From Dasyornis broadbenti (Eukaryota; Chordata; Aves; Passeriformes; Dasyornithidae): a DNA stretch of 64,000 nt. The position numbers and the translations under genes are program-made. Below are positions 14,051-25,271 of this stretch, in pieces (the stretch's first letter is position 1; every line of letters begins with the position of its first letter). The stretch covers positions 2,454,298 to 2,518,297 of the forward strand of contig VZRN01005851.1 in assembly GCA_013397935.1 (NCBI GenBank), in the 5' to 3' direction. The notes under the pieces are model-generated. The model was given only the letters and a program-made list of their open reading frames with translations, was not told where the DNA came from and made no database searches.

Positions 14051-14274
14051 ATTAATCTCAGAGATCTTGGACAGCTATATAAAATCCACATTGGCCACAA
14101 CAACACTGGAAATTATCCCAGTTGGTACCTGGAGGAAGCCAGACTTGAAAGAGTAGTCCCTCTTTCTGATGAAGATTTGTCTCCCCATAGAGAGCTGGCT
14201 TGCAGAAGACAAGGATGAAGGTGATACGTGGAAAGAAGTGGCAATAAGAAACCCTGCAGAGGAGCTTTTGCCGT
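14051..14274 (+). pseudogene. PLAT module 1, second-half exon, frameshifted
   Basis: The acceptor ttcattatag opens in phase 0 with INLRDLGQLYKIHIGHNNTG and then a WYLEEARLERVV segment, the hallmark DLG..YKI.IGH.N.G...W(Y/F)L run of PLAT second halves. This frame then runs into TGA at 14216-14218. One base to the right, the reading ICLPIESWLAEDKDEGD follows, the expected F-P-C-x-x-WLA-x-D-E-G-D tail, ending in a strong gtacgt donor. The length is 224 bases (3n+2), where phase 0 to phase 1 requires 3n+1, so there is one extra base, placed between about 14157 and 14180. The second frame carries TAG at 14154, so neither frame alone reads the exon. Confidence 0.85.
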
Positions 14275-16452
14275 GTACGTGCTCAGTGTTTTAGATCATG
14301 TGTTCACTAACCATATCCTGTGAGTATATGACAGTTTTTCATGTTTCCTCCAGGGCAGCCTGCCCAAAAGCCAGAGTAACCATGAAGCAATCCCTTCCAG
14401 ATACTTTCTAGTTACACAGGAGAGGGAAGCGACCATTTAACCTCACTCTTTCCCAAAATCAGAATAAAAGCTGTGGCCAGGATATCTTACCCTATGAAAT
14501 TTCTGATTTCTCAGAGTGCCCATACATCACTGATAAATACTTCTCTATAGAGAAGTAATGTCATGCAACATCCTGGTCCTTTTAACAAGTTTGAGATCGT
14601 CCTTTCTTGTCCTGCATAAAACATACTTTACCAGAAATCCATGATCTGAATCATCACACATGTGTTTTTCAAATCGGGCTTGAGTCACAGCCATTCACAT
14701 AGAAATTGTTAGCGGCAGGGTGACACTTTGGTGCTTCAAAGTTTATGACTGCTTTGATGCACTTTGTTCTCTTCAAATGAAGTGGGAAATAGCCCATCAT
14801 ATAAGGTTATTATTTCAAAAGTCCTGGGCCATTATAGAGGAATAGGGATTCAGTATAATCAGTATGTGTGGGGGTTTTTTTTAGTAGATTTTCTTTTCAT
14901 TAATAGAATGACAGGGATTCAGCTGATGGCCTGTAATGTCTGACAGTGGTAGGTCTTGCATAGATAGGTGCTGCCATTTAGCAGATTGCATTCCAACTGA
15001 TGCAGTGAGTTTTGTAAGGTGTCAGAGATTCAACATAAAAAAAAGATCATCATGCATTTAGTGACAAACAAATAATTTCAGAAGAAAATATCAAAGAAGT
15101 GAAAACCTTTAAGACAAAAGAATATAATTCCCTGAAAAAATACCAGGACTGTGAAATGTGAATATTTTATTACAGAGGCCAGAAGATGCTGAGAAACATG
15201 TATGAGCCAGTTCACATATCCCTTTTGTTCTTTTTTCTTTTAATTATACTGCAGAATAGTTACTGACTTCAATAAGAGACTTCAAAAAATGAGACTGACC
15301 AAGAAGAACCAAGCCCTATGATCACTGACATGTACCACAGGACGATATGTCACTCACTGTGACATATATGTCATTTACTGGTGCAATAAAAAAATAGTGC
15401 AGAAGTCAATTAAGTTGCAGGGACAATAATACAGCATCAATAATTCAAATCTGCATAATGTAGTCAGAAAAACCCATTCATAAAAAAGTACTAATATTCT
15501 GATCAGTGCACTCCTGTATACTCTTTTTCGTATACTTGTATATGAAAAAATCAAGTCAGTACTATTAAAGGCTGGGAATACATTTAAAATGGCACATTTA
15601 TTTAGTCTTTAATCATTATATTGCTTCATATTTCCTTGTGTTTGCAGGAACATTATTAAAATATATGTTTCAAGTATGTAAGAAAGGATACATTTCCAAA
15701 AGAATTTGGAAATTTTCCAAAAATTTAAGTTTTACTAATTAGTTATTGATTTTAGGCACATTTAAATTGAACATCAATACAAACTCAGCAAGGAGTCCAA
15801 AGGATTTCCTATTTATTTTCTCAAGAACAAGCAAATGAAACACTATCCATTTTCATTTCCCATTTAAAAGCTAATTGCTTACAAGTACTGAACAAACCAC
15901 ATCGACATTTTCTCCAGCAGAAGAAACTCCATGCTGCTTATTCCTTAATGAAGATTTGATATGATTTAGTAATTTGTATTCTGTACTTTCAGTTCAATCT
16001 GTTGTCTTCTGGCGATACTAGATTTGCTCAAGAATAGAAGTCGTGCTGGAAACTTTAAACAAAGCAAACAAATGTAAACTAAGCACAGAAGGCATTGGTC
16101 TTTTAATTGTTGTTCTCAAACACTTACCACATTTCTCAGCTTCCCTCTTAGGAGAAAGGGTAATTTTTCCTTATTCTTTTTCTCCCTTTCCTCAGCCGAA
16201 GTTTCCTATCCACTAATATGGACCCAAGGCTTTGGAATTAATTTTTGATTCCTTGGCTTTCTTTTCTTTATAGTATCTCTTCTGAAGATCTGACTTTATC
16301 TCCTGATTCTGTTAGCTTTTCTTTACCTTCCTCTCTGAACTTGCTTCTTTTCCATTCAAATTTCTCACCTCAGTTTTTCTCACTGTCCCGCTGCCACTTC
16401 AAAAAATTGGCACTAATCTGATCTCCTACTCCAAGTGTTGATTTCCATTCTT

Positions 16453-16486
16453 TCTCAATCTTTCCACAATCTCAATCTTTCCACAA
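16453..16486 (+). repeat. 17-bp perfect tandem duplication
   Basis: tctcaatctttccacaa occurs twice with no spacer, within a pyrimidine-rich stretch (about 16150-16700). Confidence 0.92.
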
Positions 16487-17040
16487 TCACACCAGTCTCA
16501 ACTTCCTTTCCTAACTCAGGTTTCTTATCCCTCCAATGCATGCCTGCCTTTGTCTTCCCTTTTCTAATTTTCTTGCACATTGCCAAGGCTTCTGGCTCTG
16601 TAGCTCCTTTTTCTCTTCCTAAAACATCATCTCGTTTGCTTTTCCAGCCCTGGAGATTTAAAAAACTTCACCTGATCTGCCTTGAAATTGTCCCTCAATT
16701 CTGCATGCTGTTGAACCAACTGATCCCTGGAGGTTTGGTCCAACCTGTTTTGGTTTTTTTCTGTGATTCTTCTATGCAGTCTTGCGCCTTTTTATTTATT
16801 TATTTTTTTTTTTCCTGGAAGTTGCAGATACTTTCAGTTTACCAAACTTTACAAATATTGGATTTTTTACTTGTTGCTGTTTTGATATGGTTTAATCCCC
16901 TAGATACACTGTGATGCACAAAGTTGTTTAACTATTTTCTAAGTGATAGGTATTGGAAATTAGTAGTCATGCCCCGAGCTGGGTAAATCCTAAGTGTCAC
17001 TCAATGAAAATAAGATAGAAGAATTTGAATGCTTTTGGCT

Positions 17041-17800
17041 TAGCTTAAGAGCACAGGGGCATCAGGGGAACAGAGCAGATGTGGCAGCTCAGTGTAGTTC
17101 AGTGAGGCTGCCACAGCTGCACGGCCCCAGGGCCAACCAGCAGCAAGGCTCTGCACGTGTTCCCAGCCAGCACCCACAGAGAGCACAGGTAGGTGCCACA
17201 CATCAAGGCCAGCTGCACAGAGCACCCAGACACACAGAGCAGCTGCACAAACACAGCAGCAGCAGCCTCATCCTGCTCTGCTCTCTGGCTGAGCAGGGTG
17301 GGTGTCCAGCAGTGGGGCTCTACATGTGTACAGATGTGTACAAGGCAGATACTTCCAACAGCTGGGCTCATGCACTGTGTCTGCTCTGCAATTGTCCCCG
17401 GATCCCAGTGTCTCCAGTTGCTTGCAACTGGGCATATGAGCTCCTGAGGCTGCAGCCCTGCTCCAGCTGAGGGTACAGGCCATTTCCTCATGCCCACTCT
17501 AGCAGTCTCACCCCTAGAGACACCCATACCCCAGGGTGTCTGTGGCAGCTGAGTGGGATTCCCATGGTTCCTCCAGCACTTGGCTGCTCATGTGGTTTTG
17601 CACTCAGAGACATGGGCCTCTGACCCCTGGTCCCACTCCGCTCACTGACAGTTTTATTCCCTTCAGTCTCTCCAGTTGCTGCCATACAGGACTCCAAGTC
17701 CAGTTGCTGGTACTTAGACTCCCTACCCACACATGCACACACACAGAGAACAGATGTGATCTTCCTGTTTTCTAACACCAGTTCCTCCCCAAGTCACCTA
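17041..17800. other. GC-richer block of unknown nature
   Basis: Clearly richer in C and G than its AT-rich surroundings, with many CAG/CTG and CACA words. It shows several overlapping open frames on both strands but no recognisable protein, domain or splice pattern. It could be an old LTR or other repeat, or a regulatory region. I could not find terminal repeats, a primer-binding site or gag/pol sequence. Confidence 0.4.
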
Positions 17801-20800
17801 GATCCATCTATTTCCCTGCCTTTAGTTCCTCTCCTAAACGTCTCAGAAGTCCTCTGCAATCACAAAATGCTCTTTCCCTCTGCCCTGTATTGTGTCTGAT
17901 ACCACTGGGCATCAAATCTTTGAAGTATGATAAATACTCCAAATTGTCTCAGCGTTGTGGGTTTCATGCCCAGACTGACACTTGGGACAGTTTTGTAGGG
18001 GCTGGAAGAAGATTCCCTTTCTCTAAGTCTCTATGGGCTCTCACCTGCCCTTGTGCATCTGTGATTGTGGAGATGGGCTGATGGTTCCTGTGATGGGCCT
18101 GGGAGAAGCCAGAGCAGGGTGTTACTTGGACTGTCCCCTGACTGTATTCCTTTGCGAATGTGCAGACCTTTATCACACATCCTAACATGGGTTGTCTTCA
18201 GATATGGCTGAACTTTTGTTCTGAAGGGGTATCTGATGCAAGAGGTATTGAATTTTCTTACTGCTGTGATTATGTGAACATAAATGTCAAATGAGGATAT
18301 AAATGGGTAAATGTGTCCTGTTCCTGTTCAAATAATCGAAGGAATAACTGTACTGAAATGAGATAAAAGACAAATACTGAGACTGAGGCAGGAAAAATTC
18401 CCGCTCCAAAGATTTAGTATCCTTTTCCACTTGGAGAAGTGTGCAAGCAAATACAGAAAGGTTAGAATGGGGCCACTGACTGAAAAGTACAGAAGATGGC
18501 CAAAGAAAATAGTAACGACACAAGTGTTGTGTCTACAAAATTTTTATCTCTGTTTTATCACTCAGGAACCACCAACTACATAGGTAAACAGTCAAGCTTC
18601 TCTTTTTTATTGTAAAATTCATTAGCAAGTGTGTTTTTTCAAAGCTGATGATTTTCTTGCTTGTTAAGAATAATATGTATTTTTTTAGACTATTGCTGCA
18701 AATAGTAATAGTGGAGATTAGATAGCATTTCATGGAGATTAGAGTGAGAATTATAATTCTAATTTGTGTCCTAACACCTGATATTGTTTTTATATTTGTG
18801 TCTTCTAAATTAATATATGCACCACTTCTGAGGAAGATAGTCCCTCTTAACCACTATCAACCATTAAGAATTTGTTCTCTTTTAGCCTTAACGCTACACT
18901 AACCTGTATCTTCATCCTTCTGGCATGGCAAAATGCTCAACACTCTTTGTGAAACCAAGGTAGTAAATACCAGCTGATAAAACTAGAGATTCAACCCTGT
19001 TGTTTGACAGATTGAGACAAAATGTCCATTTCATTCAAGCAGGCATGTCATATGGAAAAAAGGCAGAACCTGGAGCAGTACTGCGTAATACTGCTCTGCA
19101 ACCTTGAATGGCCAGCATTAAGGGAGGACTGAATGGAAACAGTTGGACAATTTTAATGTTGTGTATCATTTAACATCTCCCCAGGTTTTGTGTTCTTTGG
19201 CCAGTTTGTCTATTTACACTGGCAGCCTGGTGGGAGTGGATTTGCTTAGTGAAGCGCTTCATGCGAAAACCCACTTAGTTTAGTGTCCGAAGTGCTCTTT
19301 ATGGGAGTTTAGAGGGAAGTTACTTCAGGTTTGTTCTAGTCTGTTCCCACAGACTGACTGCCAGTTTGTGTCAAGATTGTCATCATTGTGTTCCTGGAAT
19401 GTATTATCTGCTGTAGTTTCATCCAAAAAGAACCTGATTCTTTGCTTTAAAACCACTATGCACCAGAAAGAAGGAAGGAGAGCCACGCAGGGGATTCAGA
19501 TGTGGTGTGGGTAAATCAGTGCCATTAGGCACAGAGAGCTGTGGATCTTCAATTAATTTCCTCTTAACTACAATTCTCAGATAATGGCTGTACTTTTCTT
19601 TTAGTAGAATTACTTTGAAAAGAGCTGACAATGGGACAGTAGTTTGTACTAAGTCAGCAGAAAGAGACCAATATTTCTACCATGAAAACTTTCATTTTCA
19701 TATCCCCAACAATAAATTTTTCTTTAATTGTATTAGGTTTGTTTTCTCCCAAAACATATCAAAATATTAACTTAGTCTTTAATCCAAAGCAATCAGAGAT
19801 GTTTGTCTATTGTTTATATTTTCCAAGTGTCATAAGTCACTGAATTCAGTACATTACTTCTTCAAAGGGAATTAATAATTACCTACTGTGCTTGCAAACT
19901 GGGACCAAACTATCTCTTATCATTCGTGTATGATCAGGGATATATCAACTTTCTGTATTGGTAACCCTAATTCAGGTGCCCAGAACAGGACATCTGGAAA
20001 AAAGGTTTCTCTAACTCGCATTCTGTTGCCCTTAGTATGCCCTTAGGTTACCTTTTCTTCATAACCAGGAAAACTTCCTTTCTCTCTCTATTTAGTCCAA
20101 GATAGTTAATTTGTTACATTATCAATAGATGTCAGAATCTGGAGTTGGGATTTAAAAAACACCTGAAGCCTCATGATAGTATCTCAAGAGATAGCATTTT
20201 TATAGACTGAGCAATTAGAAATTTGGTACTGGTACACTTGACTGCGCAGTGACACCTACGGTATTTTTTATATATTTGGTTCTGTCATTTTTTAGCACAG
20301 TTATTATACTGCTTTAAGGTCTGCCTTTTAGAAGCTCCCCAGCCCTGTCTCAAAACGTTTTACTTCCTTTTTTTCAACTGTTTCACCCATGCATCTATGT
20401 TGCAGATTTTTCTGTTTGGTTTGTGGAGCTTATCTAAAGTTACCCTGTGAACAATTTGAAGATTTCAATCACTTATTTTCTGAAAGGTCATTTTCTTTTT
20501 TACTGAGTGCTAGCTGAGATTTTTCTCCCCTGCTATTCTGTATTAATTAATCCTCTTATATCCTTTATCAAAGTTACTGTGTTTTCCAATACATTTCTTC
20601 TATTACTTTGATGTGCTCCACATTGGGCAGATGCCTAAATGTGAGTCTAACAGGTCCCTCAGAATGCTGAAACACTGTTTCCTGTCTTCTGTTGAGTGGC
20701 TAGCTTTATAAAGTAATTTTCAACTTTTTTGCCTTTTGGGTTTTTTTAGTTTTGCCTATAGATTTACCTCTCTCTGAGTGTTTTGTCACCCCAGTTTACA

Positions 20801-23800
20801 GCTTACAGCTGGTATAGTTTCACTGAATCAGAATATTGTAAAATGAAATTACTGCTACAGAAGTGGGGATCAGCCCATACAGTTCTAATTTTCAGAGTTT
20901 TGGGATGAATTTTTCTTCCTGCAGTGAAGCAGGTCTCTACTGCAGATGGGCCTGCAGCGGGGGCCTTAGCATAGGTTAGTTACTCAAAAGAAATGAAACC
21001 GCAGTCACAGAGGCTGAACACATTTTCTAAGATAATTTTATTTTACTGTCTACACAACAAACTGTGTTTTGTGAACAACATACAGAAAACTACGAGTGGA
21101 AAAATGTCACATATGGTGAGTCTTTTCGCCTCAGCAGTATATTCAATGGGTAGGTTGGTTATCCAGATTTGGTTGTATTGTCCCATCAAACAATTGGTGT
21201 ACCTTGTCTTATCTGTTACAGAGTGGCACTATCTCTCTTGTTCTTAGTTTTGAGCAATCTGTAGCTCAGGGGCCATTAGCACTGGCACCTTTTGTAGCTG
21301 TTCTACAATCTAGAGGAACTGCTTGATAAAATTTAAAAAATTTGCATCCTTTCAGGCTGGTCTGTGCCTAGGTTTTCACTTGCACAGAAAAGACTTAACA
21401 TCCACAACCTATTTAGTGAATGTTTATTTGGATGTGCAAGCATTTCACCACAGTGGCCATGTTCACCATGTTCTGATTAGGCATGTGTGTTTTGGAGAAT
21501 ATTTTCATTGCTTAATTTTTTGTGTGATTCCTATGAAATGCATCGTAGCATATACGCAGGTTAAGGGATATAAACATCCTTTTATATTCCTAATATAATA
21601 GCCTGTATTGTAGAACCATATATTTGTAGAAAAATTTAGAGTGCAAGCTGGTCTCTTTTGTTAAGAAGATTCTTTTATAAATAATACAGATTGTGTAGCT
21701 TAAATAAATGTCAAACCTAACATTTTACAGATGGTGAGAGATGCATAGACACAAGGAGATATGAAAAATATTTTCCATTTCTTTTAAATTTCAAGATGTG
21801 CATGTTGTCTACTTCAGACTGATTTATTTAGGCTGGTAGCAAAAGAAAGCTGTATTTAATGCTTAGATCATTGTCATCTCTCTGGTTGCCACAGAGATGC
21901 ACAGTGCTACAAAACCAACTCTAATTTATTTATCTGTTAATATCTTTGTGTTGTGTTATTATTACCTCTTGTTCTCTTCTTGTGTATGCCTCCTCCGTAA
22001 CGAAAGGACATGCTAATTTTTTTGGTAAACATTTATTGTTAAAAGTTTTCTTAAAATAAAGCCTTGAATATGCTTTAAAATGCTGCTTAGAATCACTTAA
22101 TTTTTTTTTATTTTTGATCCTGGAAATTACTTGCAGTTTTAAGTAATAGAGATACCAGTCTTTGTATGTAAAGAGTCATAACATAAACAGTCTATACCCT
22201 TTCCTTTCCTCCCATAGATGTTTTCCATTTTCAAAAATAAGAAAGTAAGTAAGAATGTAAGAGGGTGGAGGAGACTTCATGTCAAAGTGTCTCTTCTTTT
22301 ACCACCTGCAGCATCTTGCTTCATGGGTAGTACAGCCCTATTATTAAAATTTCTGGTCACAGATTATTATAATTTTTAGCTTTTTTTTTGGAAAATGTGA
22401 CCTTGCTCCAGACCCCTGAAGATTTTTCCCCTTTGGGATCAGTGTGGCTCTTTGCTTTGTTGCACATTTTCCATCACAGTTTGCTGCCACCCCTTATCCA
22501 CTGCCCTTTGGCCAACTAAGATTATATTAGCAGTTATGACATAAAATATAATTTGGATAGATAGTTCAATTATGCTAATTATCAAGTAAATTTATCTTTG
22601 CTACTTGCTATTCATATCTACAATTTGTTTTACTGTGATTTTTTAGTGTTAAAACCACTGAATCTAGTTTTTATAAGGCTCTGTCAAACTTTTGAAGATG
22701 TGTGTGTGTTATTGAGATCAATTCTATGCCACAGGCTGTGTTGATACATTAATGCATGGATGTGAGAGCTGCAATGAATGCTTGGACTTACAGAAAATAA
22801 TAAAATTGGTCAAGGAACACCACTCCTATTTTAAGTCACAGTTGTAATACTGATAAAGTGTTGGTGTTGGAGACACTGTATTTTAAGATAATTTTACACA
22901 GATTAAAAGAAATACCCTGATTTGGTTAAGCATACAGTTTATCCATTAACATTTCTCCTATCATTTAATACATGTGGGGCTATTTTTCTCCCTCAAGTAT
23001 TTGCAGTATTGTTTTACTACTTGTTTAGCTTCTCCACTGGGAATTAGAAGTAGCTGTTCTTCAGTGATGGTGGATGACATGATGTTTCAGTTTTGTAAGC
23101 TGGCTTGGGATCTAGTGAATAAAAAATTCATGGAAATGTCAGATTCTAGTAGTTATTTGGTGGTTTAAGGGTAACAGTATTTTAACAAGTTTTTGTAGAA
23201 TATTATCCAGTTTCAAGCATTTTTAAATCAGGTTCTGTTTTCATCTTAGTTCCTTCTTAAAAGGAGCTAATTGTGTCTGTTAGGACTTCTGTTACCTTTC
23301 TTCACTCCCAAGAACTGCTAAAATTACACATTAATGAAACAGTAATCTTCTCTGTGATCTACTACACAACAGCAGAAATGGCCAGCTGTGATTAAAATAG
23401 AAACACTGCATGGAAAAATTACCATTAAAATGTAAACAGGATTTTTTTTTAAAGTCACAGTAAGAAAATGGAAATTAAATATAATAGTATATGATCACTG
23501 CAAATAAATTTTTAAAAATAAATTTACACAGAGGATAGTCATAGAAATAATATTAGTGTAGTACAGAACATGTTAATACAGTAATTTTGAATTACATTCC
23601 AGAATTCTTTGAAGATGTACATATTTTTTGTGTCTAAGACTTTGGTTTAGACTAGAAGGAGAGTCATTAAGGAGTTGTAAATATACTTTAACTGAGAGCT
23701 GATTTTGAAAGTGTTATCATTCGCTAGTGACAGATGTTGAAACCTGTTCATTTGTTATAGGTATGGGAGCTGTTCATCTGCTTGCCCACCTTTGTATGTG

Positions 23801-24316
23801 AGGTGAAAATCTAAAACCCCTAGGATGTGTGATTGTTATTCCTCTTTTAAGATGAAATGAAGGTTAACAACCCAGATAATTGTTTTCAGAGATCTGAAGG
23901 TTGAAAGTGCTTTGGTACCAGTAAAAAGTAGCTATTATTTCAGATGATGACTAGACATAGTTAGGTGGTCTCCAGATAACTAGCAAAGAAAGACTTTGTG
24001 AATCAGGTCCTGAAATCACGAATAGTCAAAGGAGAGTAAGCGAAGAAAACTGAGCACTAGGGAACATTTGTTTGATGAGCTCCTTTGCTGAGCAATGCAA
24101 TGCAATGCTCAGCATAATGGGTTTTTTTTTAAGCTTCGTGTTTTCATATTTTTGTGAACAGAATTAAAAGATTTGAACCTAGAAGTGACAATTGATGGAT
24201 AGCTGTTGCTACTTGCAGACTTGAAAATCAGTACAGTCCTCTGGCAAAATTTTGACGAGGAAACTTTAGAATCTTGTGCAAACTGCACGGATAATCTCAA
24301 GTTTTTCGTCTTCTAG

Positions 24317-24471
24317 TGTTGGTGTATGAGGCCCATGTATACACAGGCACTAAACTTGGTGCTGAAACAGATTCCAATGTTTATATCAACCTCATTGGGA
24401 CAAGAGGAGATTCTGGCAAAAGGAAGCTCCATAGATCTAAGAATAATAAAGTTAAATTTCAACATGAACAG
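24317..24471 (+). CDS. PLAT module 2, first-half exon
   Basis: An intact exon (acceptor ttctag, donor CAG|gtgaag) of 155 bases, entering in phase 1 and leaving in phase 0. The reading begins LVYEAHVYTGTKLGAETDSN and continues with VYINLIGTRGDSGKRKLH, an almost textbook PLAT first half: YTG, GAETDSNVYI and G-x-R-G-D-S-G. It is the same length as the module 4 exon at 44176, consistent with duplication of an exon unit. The upstream exon leaves one T in phase 1, completing the first codon here. Confidence 0.9.
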
Positions 24472-25020
24472 GTGAAGTAAAAACAATGCTGCTTCTGATC
24501 AATAAGAGTAAATTATGGCTAGAAAACTCTAGCCATCTACATCTACAGTTGTTCATCAACAACTGTAAATATCTTTTTACTTACAAGGTTTATTCAAGCA
24601 TTTACCATTTTCCTTATTCAAAATTGCTTATATAATTACATCATATGGATAATTTTTATCTGTTTGATCAACCATTTGCTGAGAGCTTTAGATATTAGAA
24701 TTTGGTTTGGTTATTTCTATTGAACATATAGATAAAATGGTAACAGTAGCATTTTTGTTGTCCTGAACAGATCATTGTGAATTTTAGAACCAAATTTTAA
24801 ATCTGTATTCCTAAGTATGTTTTCCAATCTTGGTGAGGTAGATAGGGCTAGAAAATATAATATAGACACAATCAAATAATTGTTTGAAACTGATCATTGT
24901 GTCATGCCAAAGGTATCGAGTGGTATCAAAGATATCATTACTTTGTGGAGTAATTTTCAGGTGTTATTCACCTTACAAAATTTTAAAGGATCCTTAATAT
25001 ACAACAACCACATCCATTTT

Positions 25021-25085
25021 GCAAAAAAAAAACCCAAAACCAAAACCCAACAAAACAAATAAACAAAACAAACAAACAAACAAAA
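25021..25085 (+). repeat. A/C-rich low-complexity tract
   Basis: A run of A with scattered C (aaaaccc and caaacaaa units), about 170 bases upstream of the 25193 exon. It may be an old poly(A) or microsatellite; no element body is recognised next to it. Confidence 0.8.
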
Positions 25086-25192
25086 ATCAGAAAGGAAAAG
25101 AGAGGGAGGAAAACAAAGCTTTTCTATACTGTTAGGGTCAAAGCAATAGCTGTGTTTAAGGGCTTTATCATTTTCCTTGTATGGTTCCACAG

Positions 25193-25271
25193 ATGGATAT
25201 TTTCTACATAAAGGCTCTCTCACTGGGAGACTTGGAGAAAGTTCTGATTAGCCATGATGGAACAGGTCCAG
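25193..25271 (+). CDS. PLAT module 2, mid-domain exon
   Basis: An intact 79-base exon (acceptor ttccacag, donor CCAG|gtagga), phase 0 to phase 1. It reads MDIFYIKALSLGDLEKVLIS followed by HDGTGPG, the conserved D-x-F-x-I/V...LGDL-x-K-V-x-I-x-H-D-G-x-G block. The exon at 57599 in module 6 is also 79 bases with the same phases and the same motif order, so modules 2 and 6 share a four-exon layout. The intron before it is only about 720 bases. Confidence 0.9.

Larger units (their letters stand above)
14275..24316 (+). other. Intron of PLAT gene
   Basis: A 10-kb intron with a strong gtacgt donor. It contains the pyrimidine-rich stretch around 16150-16700, the GC-richer block at 17041-17800 and a small hairpin at 24087-24113. 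No other gene was recognised. Confidence 0.7.

Noticed and set aside
16435..16914. 159-codon open frame
   Set aside because: Lies in a T/C-rich tract with a 17-bp tandem duplication. The hydrophobic composition is explained by base content and no family is recognised.
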